Assembly: GCA_009192285.1 (NCBI GenBank)
Contig: CM018607.1
Location: 124,001-188,000 of the forward strand
Direction of reading: 5' to 3'
Source: Morchella semilibera
Taxonomy: Eukaryota; Ascomycota; Pezizomycetes; Pezizales; Morchellaceae
DNA: 64,000 nt
The position numbers and the translations under genes are program-made. Positions 10,066 to 21,356 of this stretch are shown piece by piece. The number at the start of each line of letters is the position of its first letter. The first letter of the stretch is position 1. The notes beneath the pieces were generated by a model. It saw nothing but the letters and a program-made list of their open reading frames with translations, did no database searches and was not told where the DNA came from.

Positions 10066-12310
10066 TTAACCGGTAGCAACAGGATTTGGCACCCGTCCGG
10101 GCTTGAAATTTAATTGATTCTTTTTAAAGAGATGACAACCACAGATCTACCCAACAAACTTGCATCACTAAAGGTACGTAGAAATGAAATAATTATTATG
10201 GAATAGATTTTTGTAGCTTTTGACCCTTAGTGGCTTCTGGAGCTGCGCCCATATGGCTATAAAGCATAAGCACTCCCTATATACAAAATATATTCCCATC
10301 ATCTATTACTTCACCCACATCATACAATGTCTAGCAGAGTACTTAGAGCTCGAAACTCGGCACTTTCTTATGCTCCAATACCTTCTAAAAGTCCAGAACC
10401 TCTACCTCCAGCCAGAAGGGGTAAATCTAAGCCCCCAAAGACTCTAAAGCCGTCGGTCATGAAAAATCACTCGGCCTCGGCGCCGCTACAATCTACACTA
10501 CCTACTGCCCCAGTATACAATCCCCTTCGACATACAAAACCTATAAAGGATGCTGAAAATACATTACCTCGTTCTATAGCTCAGGCTGAATTTATAGAAC
10601 CATCTACAATCGTCAATTTGTTTTTTACTCCATCTTTAATGGACGATATGGCAAGAAATACCAATTTTTATGCAGAAGGTAAAAATGCAGGTGTTGACGG
10701 CCGGGATTGGAGCCCTATAGAGGCAGCGGAATTGAGGTGTTGGATCGGAATTCTGATTTATATGGGTGTTGCTCGCATGCCTGCCATAGAGGATTACTGG
10801 AAACATGATGGTCTTTATCCAACTCACCATTTTACCACCTATATGAGCCTAACCAGGTTTCAACAAATACGCCGCTATTTTCATGTAGCTCATCCAAACG
10901 AACTAAAAGAAACTGCAGATGGCCACCGTCTCTGGCATTCGAAAGTAGATCCAATTCTCAATCAGCTCCGTGAATCGTCACAAGCATATCGATCACCATC
11001 CTCTCGTGTCGCAATTGATGAAGCTATGATACGCTGTACAGGACGGTCTAAAGATACCTATAAGATGCCTAATAAGCCAATCGATCAAGGTTTCAAGTTC
11101 CACTGCCTCGCTTATGCTGGTTACATCCATGACTTCATACCTACGTCAGATTTTAGCGGGGCCGATCCGATTACACCTTCTGGTTTTGTCGAAGTTGACG
11201 ATATAATGAGCACTACGAGCCGTCTCGTATTCAGCCTCATACAACGTAACTGCATTCGAGACAATCAAGCTTTTGATCTATTTCTTGATAACTACTACGT
11301 TAACCTACCTTTATTTGCAGCATTACGTCGTCGACTGGGAGTAGGAGCTTGTGGAACGGCAAGGTCAAACTCTAAAGAATTTCCTACAGAGCTAGCTATT
11401 CCTAAAACAGCAAAATTGGACTATCATTTCCGAACAGCTGTAGTAAAGGATGGCGTAGCTGTAATACTTTGGATGGATAACGGTCCTGTTTGTATTATGA
11501 CTACAATACATCATGTTAAAGGAAGGCGTTCTGAGGTGGATGCATTGCGCAAAAAGCCAGGTCCAAAAAGCACTAATGCCAGTGGAATCAAAAGAACAGG
11601 GGAGTCAGTCTGGAAGTTAGGCGAGTGGTCTGCTATCACGAAGATTCCTACAGCTATAATGGATTACAACTATAATATGAATGGGGTTGATAGAGCTGAT
11701 CAGTTGCGGTCCTATTATGAAGTTCATATAAAATCCTGGAAAACCTGGTATCCTATTTTTTTGGGGGCAGTAGATACAATTCTGGGAAACTCCTTCCTCA
11801 TCTACAAAGACCACCCGAAGTCACAAAAAGATCTAGAACATAAAGAGTTCAGGATAAGAGTTGCGTGGGAGTTTATATTGGGGTGGAGAGTTAAGGGAAC
11901 AGCGCCGAGCCAAAAGCGGAAACCTCTCTCAGAACTTGGTCTTCTCAACCCTAAAAGACAACAACGAGGATATATCACAAAGAATAGTATAGAAGCACCA
12001 TATAAAGCAGAAGGCGAACATGTTCCTCTACACCTTGAAAAAAGACTGGAGTGTGTTCATTGTAGGTGGGAGAAAGTTAGAAGTGGAAAGTCTGTACCGG
12101 TCCAAATACCTAGAACCCACTGGAAATGTGGAACCTGTAATCACCCACTTTGTCTCTCAATTGAGCGAAATTGTTTTTTAAGTTTTCACTATAAGAAATA
12201 AATATATACTGTACTTTACAGGCCCTGCTTTGGTCATTTCATTGGGTATTCGTTGCGTTGGCATGTCAGAATTTGGAACCCGAATAGGCATGGAATCGCC
12301 TACAGGTTAA
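10066..12310 (+). mobile_element. Complete piggyBac-type DNA transposon with TTAA duplications
   Basis: The element proper is 10070-12306 (2237 bp), bounded by TTAA at 10066-10069 and 12307-12310. That is the target duplication diagnostic of the piggyBac superfamily. Outer ends are CCGGTAG on the left and, read inward from the right on the opposite strand, CCTGTAG; the inverted repeats are imperfect beyond this but share a downstream CGGG block. The flanks form a palindrome (TATGTCTTAA and TTAAGACATA), so the empty site was probably a TTAA-centred palindrome. It encodes one transposase (10327-12201). With a full-length ORF and both ends present, it could be autonomous. Confidence 0.85.
10327..12201 (+). 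CDS. piggyBac-type transposase (DDE_Tnp_1_7)
   Basis: A 624-residue uninterrupted protein, close to the usual piggyBac length. Order of parts: a basic, Ser/Pro-rich N-terminus (about 1-75); the N-terminal transposase block (FFTPSLMDDMARNT, then AELRCWIGILIYMGVARMP); and an RNase-H-fold catalytic core. Its candidate triad is D231 (AIDEAMIRC), D321 (FLDNYYV) and D455 (GVDRADQLRSYY, with D458 close by). A C-terminal Cys/His cluster (CVHCRW...KCGTCNHPLC) resembles the Zn-binding tail of this family. It would cut at TTAA and reinsert the element precisely. The start is the first ATG, 257 bp inside the left end. Its codons are more AT-rich than the surrounding DNA, consistent with a mobile gene. 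Confidence 0.93.
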   Translation: MSSRVLRARNSALSYAPIPSKSPEPLPPARRGKSKPPKTLKPSVMKNHSASAPLQSTLPTAPVYNPLRHTKPIKDAENTLPRSIAQAEFIEPSTIVNLFFTPSLMDDMARNTNFYAEGKNAGVDGRDWSPIEAAELRCWIGILIYMGVARMPAIEDYWKHDGLYPTHHFTTYMSLTRFQQIRRYFHVAHPNELKETADGHRLWHSKVDPILNQLRESSQAYRSPSSRVAIDEAMIRCTGRSKDTYKMPNKPIDQGFKFHCLAYAGYIHDFIPTSDFSGADPITPSGFVEVDDIMSTTSRLVFSLIQRNCIRDNQAFDLFLDNYYVNLPLFAALRRRLGVGACGTARSNSKEFPTELAIPKTAKLDYHFRTAVVKDGVAVILWMDNGPVCIMTTIHHVKGRRSEVDALRKKPGPKSTNASGIKRTGESVWKLGEWSAITKIPTAIMDYNYNMNGVDRADQLRSYYEVHIKSWKTWYPIFLGAVDTILGNSFLIYKDHPKSQKDLEHKEFRIRVAWEFILGWRVKGTAPSQKRKPLSELGLLNPKRQQRGYITKNSIEAPYKAEGEHVPLHLEKRLECVHCRWEKVRSGKSVPVQIPRTHWKCGTCNHPLCLSIERNCFLSFHYKK

Positions 12311-12560
12311 GACATATGTCTTAAGTAGGAGGTAAATATCTCGTCGACGTTGGGGGGGGGGGGGGTTCTCGTTGCTAGCTAGGTGTGTCCATACCAAGGA
12401 TCTATGGCTGGGGACTCCTGCAACCCGACCAGCCGCGACACCCGCTTCTGACATCCATTTGGCCCCCACCAAAAACCCTACTTTTAGAAAAATAATAATT
12501 TTACCACAAAAGATAAGGGTTACCCTAGCTCTAATGGACTGTGAGGTAGAAGGTCAACTT

Positions 12561-12750
12561 TCCCTTGAACGGATGAAATTGTCAAATTCGCGGCCTAGAC
12601 TGGGCACGCACTGAGTTGGGTATATTCGTTGCTTTTAATGGTCGATAATAATCATAGAGCCAATCAAAAATAGCTGTTACCTGCCTGCTTGAGCTAGTCT
12701 TAGCTCAAAAAGGCAAGCTGCGGATTTGACGATTTCATCCGTCCAAGGGA
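12561..12750 (+). mobile_element. Inverted-repeat element (190 bp)
   Basis: TCCCTTGAACGGATGAAATT at the left and ATTTCATCCGTCCAAGGGA at the right are inverted copies; the pairing continues inward (GTCAAATTCGC with GCGGATTTGAC) to about 31 bp. A related end fragment, TTCGTCCAAGGGATAG, lies near 9560. Confidence 0.75.
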
Positions 12751-12854
12751 TAGAAAATGCTGTAGGGTGTGGTTGCAGAGAGTTACTAGCAGTTTAAGTT
12801 GACTCTCGAAACTGGTCAAGTTATATAATTACAGGAGCCCCTAACTATACATGT

Positions 12855-12932
12855 AGCTAGCTCTATTTTCCGGTAGCCTAATTGGTGCCATTCCTGATTA
12901 AAGTATAGAGCTGGCCCCATTTGCGCAGAGCA
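12855..12932 (+). mobile_element. Diverged copy of the element at 34306-34432
   Basis: Contains AGCTCTATTTTCCGGTA, then ATTGGTGCC, then TATAGAGCTGG followed by TTTGCGCA. The same words occur in the same order in the inverted-repeat element at 34306-34432. The ends are degraded. Confidence 0.5.
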
Positions 12933-13276
12933 TGGGACGTTACAGTCGTTCAGCGTCACTTGGCGAGTATCGAGTACTGCCTTGGCGAACAGGGACTTTA
13001 GGCCAATAGGAATTAAAAGAACTGGAGATCTCGCAGGTTGGCTGTCTCTTGTCATACTTGGAGTCCGTGTTCGTCAACTGGATTCGTGAAAGACTGTAGA
13101 TGTCATGTCAAAAGGAATTTTACTAACGGAACACGCCGAAACCCAGCCCACTATATTTGCAGATTATATTAATACTTCGTATTAAAGATTTCATTACGTA
13201 ATATCCTGAACGACATGGGTCCTGAGCTGTACCAAACCCAACACATACCCGCCGTTTGCAGGCCCAAACCTCTCCG

Positions 13277-14312
13277 ATGGCAACCCCCAAACCGCAATGC
13301 AAGTGGTGCTCCAAAGAATTCAAGACCACCGGTGCTCTAGGTCGGCACTATGATGTATGGGTATATCGTCGAGCTGGCCCTCCCCCTGAGGACGACCATC
13401 ACACACCCGAAGCAGTGGAGGAGATGAGGATATTGCGTCAAGATGTGAAGCGTCGACCTGCGTACAGAAAAGTAGAAGATAGACGCGCGGTATGGCTTTC
13501 TATATGTCATGCTATCTTCAATAACAATAGATCCTAATGACTCTTAGGCCCGTGCCAGGCAAAATAGAGAAAGCTACGCCCGCAACCAGGCTAAGGCCAA
13601 AACTCATAGCCGCGAGAAACGCGATAGCTTAGTTGCTAGGCATATGGTGGTCTACGAAATAATGGAGGGGCTGAGAAGGTAGTTATACTCCCATCTGTTC
13701 ATGGAATTATGCTGACGTTATAGGCTCAAAAACCACCAACCCCCCGATATCAACCCGGATTCTGCACTTAATTTTGCAACATTAGTCTTCTACTTTCTCC
13801 CCCACCCACCCCACCTGCTACCAGATCTTGGCCCAGAAGGTGGAGTCGACCCCGGCCGGTGTTGGGGCATTGGGATTCCATCTCGTCGAGAATACATATC
13901 TTTATGTCTATTGCTTCATCCAGATCGCAACCCCCAACTGGGCAAGGCCTGGATGCAAAGGCTCACGATGGAATGGGCTTTATGGGAAGAGCTTGATGAC
14001 ACAGAGAAGTTAAAGCAGGCGATAGAGGAGCTTGGCCGCGCGATGCTTCGGCAGGAGTTGAAGGCCCGTCTTTTGGAGCCCACGGGACCCTCGACCATTA
14101 AGCGGCGTATTGCGAAGTGGGAAGCGCGAATATGGGAGATCCGCCTAAGTGGTCAAGACACTATTCGATTATGTGATCTAGAGGCCGAAGTGTCTGACCA
14201 ATCAATGGGCGAAGGCCCGGAAATGGAAATGGGTGACGACATGATTAATGATACCGAGTTCGCTACCGCGGGGACTGGCTCTGACGGAACTAGTGTGGAA
14301 GATATTATTTAG
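13277..14312 (+). CDS. Three-exon gene: half C2H2 finger plus J-domain-like segment
   Basis: Exons 13277-13489, 13548-13678 and 13724-14312 (933 nt, 310 aa). Both introns have GT..AG ends (58 and 45 nt; the first has a CTAAT branch-like word), and all three exons join in frame without a stop. Residues 8-24 form a zinc-finger half (CKWCSKEF then H24), but the second His is absent: H24 is followed by YDVWVYRR. Residues 55-95 are strongly basic. Near residue 172 comes REYISLCLLL followed by HPDRN (HPD at 180-182) and a helix ending WEELDDTEK, which resembles helix II, the HPD loop and helix III of a J-domain. The C-terminus is acidic. The HPD motif suggests an Hsp70 contact and the basic region nucleic-acid binding; both are inference. 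I do not recognise the family. Confidence 0.7.
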
Positions 14313-14770
14313 TCGTATGAAGTGTTGTGTTTCAGGATATAGGACATGCACTCCCGGTATAAGGATACGGTCAGGACCGAAAATAGGTGTCCTTATAACA
14401 AATTATTCATATACGAAGGGGGAGATGTTAGTGGACCGGTAGATTGTATCCTTATAACGAAAATATCACTATATCAAATATTTTTATATCGAGAGTCTAC
14501 TGTAGAAGCGATCTAATGCCAGAGTCGGTGTGTTGTTCCACCGGTGGCACCCAACCCGCGAATAAAATGCCAAATACAGTGTTTTCACACAGGACGTATA
14601 TGTATGAAGCTCGAGATGCACTTTTATTCATCGTACCTTAAGGGCCTTATATCTGAGTCCGATGGGCTCACGCGGTGCCCGAGAAATAGCCTAGCGAGTT
14701 AGGGGGTATACACACCTACTACTACCCTTTCAACTCAATCGGAGAGGCACCACTACACGCGACCATGGTC

Positions 14771-14931
14771 TATCCCCTAAACCGTCAATTGCTGACCCCG
14801 GTGATATAGGGGTTGAATTGGTATGCGAGATCTATTATTTGATAAGAAAGATAAGAGGATCTGTTAGTAAAGCCACACCAAATTTGCTTTTCTCTTGGTG
14901 GGTCAGCATTCCGGTGACGGTTTAAGGGATA
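14771..14931 (+). mobile_element. TGCTGACCCC MITE family, copy 1
   Basis: Left end TATCCCCTAAACCGTCAATT, then GCTGACCCC; right end GGGTCAGCATTCCGGTGACG, then GTTTAAGGGATA. These are imperfect inverted repeats. The core carries ATCTATTATTTGATAAG and GTTAGTAAAGCCACACC, which is the inverse of the core of the copies at 21063-21210 and 34731-34916. Confidence 0.75.
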
Positions 14932-15185
14932 ACTCCATGCAACTGTTTCGGATAGGAGAAAATAGTTCCCTAATCAACCTAACTAGATATTTTCAGCGAC
15001 ATGAATTGCGAACAGGTTAAAAGTTATCTCCAACTTGAAAAATGGTGTTAATTAGCACTTAATCGATGACTGCTATAGGATAATCGCGCATGCGGGCAGA
15101 GTGTTGGGTAGGCGCGCGGGCATATACTTAAGTATCCGAGGGGTGCTGGAAAGAGATGCAATAACAATTGGTTGAGCTCTGATAA

Positions 15186-15307
15186 TAGACCTTTTGCGTA
15201 AAAGACCCCCAGAGTCCTTTTCTGCTTGTGTGATTTGTTGATGGGAGGGTAGGCACCAATCAAGTTACCGGAGGAAGACTCTGGGGCCTTTTGCGCAAAG
15301 GACCTAA
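15186..15307 (+). mobile_element. Inverted-repeat element (122 bp)
   Basis: Left end TAGACCTTTTGCGTAAAAGA, right end CTTTTGCGCAAAGGACCTA, pairing inward through CCCCAGAGTC / GACTCTGGGG. A truncated relative lies at 8622-8708. Confidence 0.75.
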
Positions 15308-15773
15308 TATATTAAAAGAAGTCGAGGTTGTTTTGAATTCGCCAAGACCTCACCGAATAGCGCAACCCCAAGCTAGCCGTTGCTTCACTCCCTGGACCGT
15401 ACGTACTGTTTAGGGGTGGGTATACAGGCGGAAAATTAGATTTGTTTGGTATATTTCCAGACTCAGTCCTAGGGAGGGGTGCAGGATTCTCAGCCAAACC
15501 TTTCTTTTTAGTTGGCATCATAGGCTATTTGGGTTCGCTGGACTGTTTCTGGCTTGTATTAAGATCGATGGCAGCTCACAAGTACTTAGTCTGTGAAATA
15601 TATGCAAATGGTCTATAAACTCTCGAGTGTGAAGGTGTATACACGCGAGTCTTGAGAAACCTGATTTCTGAAAGGACTTATTTCATTGGAAGAGCCTAGT
15701 CCCTTCTAATGGTATCTATACACGCAATATTACACCATAAGCCACCACTTTAAAACAGTCATTCGCATCCTTG

Positions 15774-16220
15774 TCACCGCCTCTCTTCCTGCCTGGAAAC
15801 GCTGGACCTTACTGCAACAGAGGTTAGCATGTTGGGTGAGGTGAGCTTGTGGTGGAAAGAGATGTGATCACTCACGGCGTTCGGGTAGAATTGCTTTAAG
15901 ATCATGAGGGGGGACTTCGATTGGTTATCAGATGTCATCGTCAACACCAAAGTCAAACCGTCCTGGGATAACTCCCCATCGAAACGGTAAAAACCCTTAT
16001 CGGTGATTCCTAGACGAAGGTTGTCACCGGCTTCCACCTTAACGCTTTCGATAAAACCATGGTAGTTGACATTTTGCTTAGCGTAGCCGTTGGCGTCCAC
16101 GGTCCATTGCCAGTAGAGCAAGACTGGTTCCCTTGCTGCCAAACCTTCAGGGAAGATGACAGTGATATCCTCGTTTTGGGCGTAATTACCATAATCAATT
16201 TTGCCTCTGAAGACGAGCAT
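15774..16220 (-). CDS. Unrecognised small protein, probable beta-strand fold
   Basis: I start at the ATG at 16220 (MLVFRGKIDYGNYAQN), giving 148 residues; the open frame extends upstream only with non-ATG codons. Residues 1-110 alternate hydrophobic and polar positions (DITVIFPEGL, VLLYWQWTVDANGYA, LVLTMTSDNQS), as in a compact beta-sandwich. There is no signal peptide or membrane segment. The last 35 residues are Ser/Arg-rich and may be read-through into non-coding DNA. Composition and third-position bias look coding. I do not recognise a family; a small lectin-like or ligand-binding fold is only a guess. It has no neighbours within 1.4 kb on either side. Confidence 0.5.
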   Translation of the reverse strand: MLVFRGKIDYGNYAQNEDITVIFPEGLAAREPVLLYWQWTVDANGYAKQNVNYHGFIESVKVEAGDNLRLGITDKGFYRFDGELSQDGLTLVLTMTSDNQSKSPLMILKQFYPNAVSDHISFHHKLTSPNMLTSVAVRSSVSRQEERR

Positions 16221-17381
16221 GATGGTAGCCCTAGTTGGGATGTGCGAGAGAGGTTTTAAGAATAAAGGGTTTGGAAGACTTGTAGGTGGGGAAAATGCTT
16301 CGATAAAAGTATGTCCTCCTGATGCTAGTAGATTTCGCGCCACCCCCGCTTTGTGTTAGAACTTCTCGCGGTTCAGACTGGGTACATGTATGTATCAAAA
16401 CCTATCAATGGTATTAAGCGTTGTGGGGCTAGCATCAGGCAACCCGTGTTTAGTAAGCGACGGCTACCCATTAAGCGCGTATGGCGGCTGAGGGAGCTGC
16501 ATGGTTACGTCATTAAGGATAGCTTTCTCTCCTTTGTCATAAGACCAGTCGCTTTTTGCAGGTTCGCAGCGTAAGACCATTTCTCTGTGGCTTATGCCGT
16601 GAAACCGTAAGAACAGGCCGGTCTCATCCAACGGACTTCTGCGGTAACTGACAGTGTAGACTCAGGTGGAGTGGGGGGGGGGGGGCGCTATATATATAGC
16701 CAATCTAAAGACCGAGCTCAATCGCCTCAGGAAGGATATGTACTGTACTAGGGTAAAGAACGGAATTATGATAACTACTATGGCCCCGTCGAATGATCCA
16801 TTCCCGCGCGGTCTTGTGCTGAGCTACTCACCACCGGGCTACCCGACTACGAAGAGAGCAGTTCAGACATCCAGTTAGAGGGATCGAGTTTCGGTTTCCC
16901 GCTTCCACATTGAATAAATAATACCTCAATACTGTCCTCCCTCTTTGAATGATGATCCTTGTAGCCCCGACCATAGAGACCTTGAGCGAGCCCGTGACCT
17001 TCCCTGTATGCCCGCACTATCTGCTTCTTTCTTTGCGCCCCACAAGATCTGTCCGCTCCAATTACCATCTCTCGTGCAGGTAGGCTATTCATTCCCGCGC
17101 AGGTCCCAGCGCCGCAGTCAGGGATTTCCTCCATCCTCCCCTCCCCGAGTCCGGGCTAAGCAAACTCGACTTCTTCCTCCACGCCCTCTTTCCTCATGTC
17201 AGTCACTTCTCCAAGCCGGGTGCAGACACGACTTTTGCGAGTCTTGCGGCGCTGGGAGGATAGAGGAGGGTATGCGGATGTGGTGGTGATGGTCGTGGTC
17301 AGTAATAATACGTTACCCAAGGAAGCCACGGCCAGAGGGCGGAGAACTTTGCGGTGCACCATTACACATTGAAATAGGAGG

Positions 17382-17395
17382 AGGGTTAGGGTTAG
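17382..17395 (+). repeat. Interstitial telomere-like motif
   Basis: AGGGTTAGGGTTAG, two units of the TTAGGG telomere repeat used by filamentous fungi. A second copy lies at 17871-17884. Confidence 0.6.
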
Positions 17396-17870
17396 AGGCA
17401 GATAGCACGTTGAGGAAGGCGTATGTTCCGATAGCTTCACCTTTGTCCAGGGCAGTAAAGACGTTCCTATAAGTAATGTTCTATTCTTGCGGAGACGGAT
17501 CTGCCCGTCCAGAGGACGTGAAGCTCTATATAGTACAAGCGCAGCGCGGCCTTCGGCCGCCCTGTTGGGTGTGAGCAAGCTGGCAACATGTAAACCCAAG
17601 TTAACCTTACCTGGTTAAAGTGTCCTTGCGAAGTACAATACCCATTATATATATAAGGAGAAAGGTGCCCGTCCCTATTGATAGAACACTATAGGCGGAG
17701 TATTGCCAAGAGGTAATGTATCACCCCGACTAGATAAAAGAGGAGAGAAGAAGGTAACGGAACGAGCAGGCGTCTCTATTCGCGTTCTTCTCATCTTAAG
17801 AACGTGCGGTGGCCGTGATCAAGAAAAAAAACCTCCCCCCTAATTTGTGGCGCAAGGTTGGCAACAGGTC

Positions 17871-17884
17871 AGGGTTAGGGTTAG
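17871..17884 (+). repeat. Interstitial telomere-like motif
   Basis: AGGGTTAGGGTTAG, identical to 17382-17395. Other copies lie at 21342-21356 and 35082-35096, and in the opposite orientation near 8227, 23828 and 25507. Confidence 0.6.
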
Positions 17885-19794
17885 TTAAGCAATACCTGTA
17901 TGGCGCGAGAAATCTTTTTTTGTATGAGAACCGGAGGAGACTTCGAAATATTGGAGTAGATCTACCAATTTTTATAGACTGATTGGCTGCAAACGCCGAA
18001 GATGGAGTGGAGCAATTGAATGTCGATACCCGGCAGTACACAAACATTGGCGTCGGCCATAGCGCTGCACGAGAGGCATAAACTTCGAGCGAGGCTCGAT
18101 GGTAAGGACAGATGGAGGGGCAGGTGAACTGCAGCTGTTCAGCGGGTTTGTTAAGTAGAGTGTCAACCAGCCAACAAGACACGAGGACGCGCAACGAATC
18201 TTAAAGGTGATCACTAGTAGCATTTAATTTCAACCTTTATAGCTCCGGCTTAGGGGAGAGATGTGGCCTTACGGTTTACGTGTGCTTACTCTGGTAGTAC
18301 CGAGACCACCCACCCGATACAACTGGAGTTACAACATGCGAGTAATGGATTTGACGAATCACCTGGACAAGGTGCAACATCGCCATCCAGCCAACGCGAG
18401 TGACCCACCATGACGACCTGTCCCACCGTGCAAAACACAATCCCCGAGCGATACTGGCAACAGAGCTTACGTGCTATAAATGTACGCCAGCCCCTAGCGC
18501 CCCCCCCCCCCCCCCCCCACCTTGAACTAGCCAATCACGCCATCTCAACACCGCCACCCTCTTCCCCCCCCTGGACACTCCCTCCCGATTGCCGTTCCTG
18601 GCAAAACCCTAGCTAGGGACGACATCCCTGCAGCAGTAGAGGCGGTAGAAAGACCGGTCTGAGGCGAGCCCTAATATAATGCTATTTTATCCCCACCCCC
18701 ATGGATGCTACATGCGCCCAGAAGGTGGCTCTAGGCCCGGAGAGCCCGTGTAAAGGTCACGTGCCACGTCTAACCTTCCACCGAGCAACTTTCCGGTCTG
18801 CCCCCCCCTCTACGTTTTCATACCAAGGCAAGTTGGCTTGGGCTGGGAATCGGGAGTGGCTTGAGCTGGGTACAGGAGGGTATCCACCCAGATAGCCTGT
18901 GGTTGGATGATACATGAAGCCGAAGATCCTATCAGGGAAAGGTATCGTGACCCTATATTAAAGACCATCTCAAGGAGGGGAAGAGTCCTATCCTCTATAC
19001 ACACACAACTACTTAGCTACTGATGCCATTATGTCTCATACTCATACACTCACTCGCCACTAACTAGCCTTCTACTGATACTAGTACCCGTACTCTGTTC
19101 CTTACAGGTTGCAGCCCCTGCATATGAAGAAGGTTCCTTATGACGTAATAGGTTATCGACCAATAATCCTCATACAGGATACTACACTATACAACTGTGC
19201 CTACAGGTATGACAGGCTGGTTCGGGCTGGGTATGGGTCAGCCGGTGCATTCGTAATGTGGGTTGGGCTCAATCTCGCGGGTTCACCTATTGTGAATTTG
19301 CACTTGCTTTGTATCCCATGTCACGTCATGCCACCTTTGCATCTAATCCCGGTACTTTCCATATAGCTCCAGCTGGTAGAATTATGGTTCGCCAGTGGGG
19401 GGTGCTCTGTCGCTTTCGCCTCGAGAAACTAGCAATATTATGAAAGGACTAAACCCTTAACCAACACCTCCTATCCTAGAAGCTAGGCCTTGGGGATTAT
19501 TGGTGATGCCTCATGTATGTATCTGCCAGATCTTACCTCTTCAATGTTACTGGTAGTAGCGGCACTAACACAGTGCGCGCCATGGATTGTTTACCAGATT
19601 GTGAATCGCCACTAATAATCTCAACACCACCGCTTACGGGAGTCCTCCATTATAATGTTTTCGCATTCTTATTCCTTCACGCAAATGTGCTCACTGACAA
19701 ATAGATATAGCTCCTGTCTCACTTAATCGCATTGAAAAGAGATTCAAATCAATGATCACTCGCCCCATACACCTGACACAATTCCACAACCTCC

Positions 19795-20321
19795 TTAAAG
19801 GTTTGTCGCCCTCCTGAAGTTCTTCAACAGCTCCTCCATCTCCCTATCCCCCGCCATCCGCGCAATTGTCGCCAACGCAAACAACTCATTATACCGCCTC
19901 ATCCCCGTCAGTTCCGTCCCCACCTTTAGCAACAAGATCCTCGTAACCCTCACATTCCCACCCCTGACGGCCATCTCAAGCACGCTACTTCCATACTAAC
20001 AGGTCCCATCCGCCAACGCCCCATGGGCCAGCGCGATCTTCACCGCCTCTTCATCGCACCCGTTCTGCAGCAGCAGGAAGATGGGAGGCGCCCAGAGGTT
20101 GCGTTTGATTTTGAGACGGCGCATGGTCCGGGGGCAGTTTGAAATGGCGGCGCTGCAGAAGACAGTTTGGACGTTGGAGACGATGTAGGCGTTAGTTGCG
20201 CCGGCTAGGGCCTGGTTTTGTGGAGAGCTCGGGAGGTGCGGGAGAGGGAGGTAAGGCCGGGGATGGAAAGGTGTTGAATGATGAGGAGTAGGAGCTCAGC
20301 TGGGAGGCAGTTGAACGCCAT
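19795..20321 (-). pseudogene. Broken F-box/ankyrin-type gene
   Basis: Reading leftward from ATG 20321 gives MAFNCLPAELLLLIIQHL followed by LTSLSRTSRALH, an F-box-like N-terminus (ubiquitin-ligase adaptor type). About 50 codons in, a one-base frameshift is needed to continue into a second frame reading NCPRTMRRLKIKRNLW and then an ankyrin-like CDEEAVKIALAHGALADG. An in-frame TAG follows, then VLEMAVRGGNVRVTRILLL, a second ankyrin-like helix pair, to TAA at 19795. A frameshift plus a nonsense codon mark it as a relic. F-box/ankyrin proteins of this shape are common in filamentous ascomycetes. Confidence 0.7.
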
Positions 20322-21062
20322 TGATGTGATGGATGCCGAGTTTGGGTGGGGAGCCGTTGGAAATACAGTGAACAGTGAGTGCCAAACCGGGATGTCTGTC
20401 TGCGCGTGCCAGGTGCGTCACAAGGTTGGCCTGAGGTGAGAGGTGAGCCCTACCATGTTGAGGAGCAATTAAGAATATCTACTGCGGGTATAGGTTTTGA
20501 ACTTGGAGGGGAGGAGGGGTACTGTGCCTCATGGAAGGAATGATCTGTAGAGTGAGAATAGTTATACAGTATATTTCCTTTTAGTGAGGTAGGTGTTGTT
20601 ATTATTGTTGATGAGAGTCCCAAAAAGAAACGATTCATAGGGTATGGGAAGGGTGGAGATTATTAACCTCAAATGGGTATTACTCCATAACTGCAAGGAA
20701 ATTGAGGAGGGGGGCTTTATAGGCGGACCCTCTGGTTATGGGAGTACCTTTAGCTCAAGTGTCCCATCAAGAAAACTACTTTGAAATTTTCGACTTGTTT
20801 GGTGCGTTTGGTGGCTGCTAGATCTCCCAATGTCCGCTTACTGGTGACAGCGAGCATTCTAACATCAACGCGTGCAGATAATCGATTTCGATACCTCCGC
20901 TATGAACACTATACATGTGGCGCTATATACTTATATGTACCTACATGTAGCTAGGATCCGAGATTTACAAGACCACACACGTGTTGTTCCCCACGCTACG
21001 CATCATTCTATTAGAGATATGCGCTAGGGAGGGGAGAAAAAGAGTAGGGGATGCATTACGTT

Positions 21063-21210
21063 ATCCCTTGGTCTGTCAGTAAAATGCTGACCCCCCAAGA
21101 AGAAACAAATTTTGTGTGGCTCTACTAACAGATTCTTATCGAGTAATAGATCTTCCATACAAATTTAATTCCTCTATTATAGGGGGTCAGCATTGACAGA
21201 CTAAGGGGTA
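21063..21210 (+). mobile_element. TGCTGACCCC MITE family, copy 2
   Basis: Left: ATCCCTTGGTCTGTCAG...AAATGCTGACCCCCC. Right: GGGGGTCAGCATTGACAGAC followed by TAAGGGG. The core GTGGCTCTACTAACAG plus TTATCGAGTAATAGATCT matches the copies at 1579, 14771 (inverted) and 34731. Confidence 0.8.
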
Positions 21211-21341
21211 GAAAATAGCTGGAAATGTGTTAAGAATGGGTCTGTAGTAGATATTCTTTAATTAATGCTTCCTGATCTTGAAGACGAACTTTAAGGGACT
21301 ATGGCTAGAGTCGTCACTCATCGTAACGGTGAAGTGAGTGG

Positions 21342-21356
21342 TTAGGGTTAGGGTTT
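21342..21356 (+). repeat. Interstitial telomere-like motif
   Basis: TTAGGGTTAGGGTTT, two and a half telomere units. Confidence 0.6.

Larger units (their letters stand above)
14313..15773. other. Intergenic stretch with two MITEs
   Basis: Apart from the inverted-repeat elements at 14771-14931 and 15186-15307 I see nothing supported here. Confidence 0.5.
16221..19794. other. Gene-poor DNA
   Basis: Holds a poly-G tract near 16673, two TTAGGG-type tandem motifs (17382-17395 and 17871-17884) and a poly-C tract near 18504. The short frames look random: no domain, no splice logic and overlapping on both strands. Confidence 0.5.
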
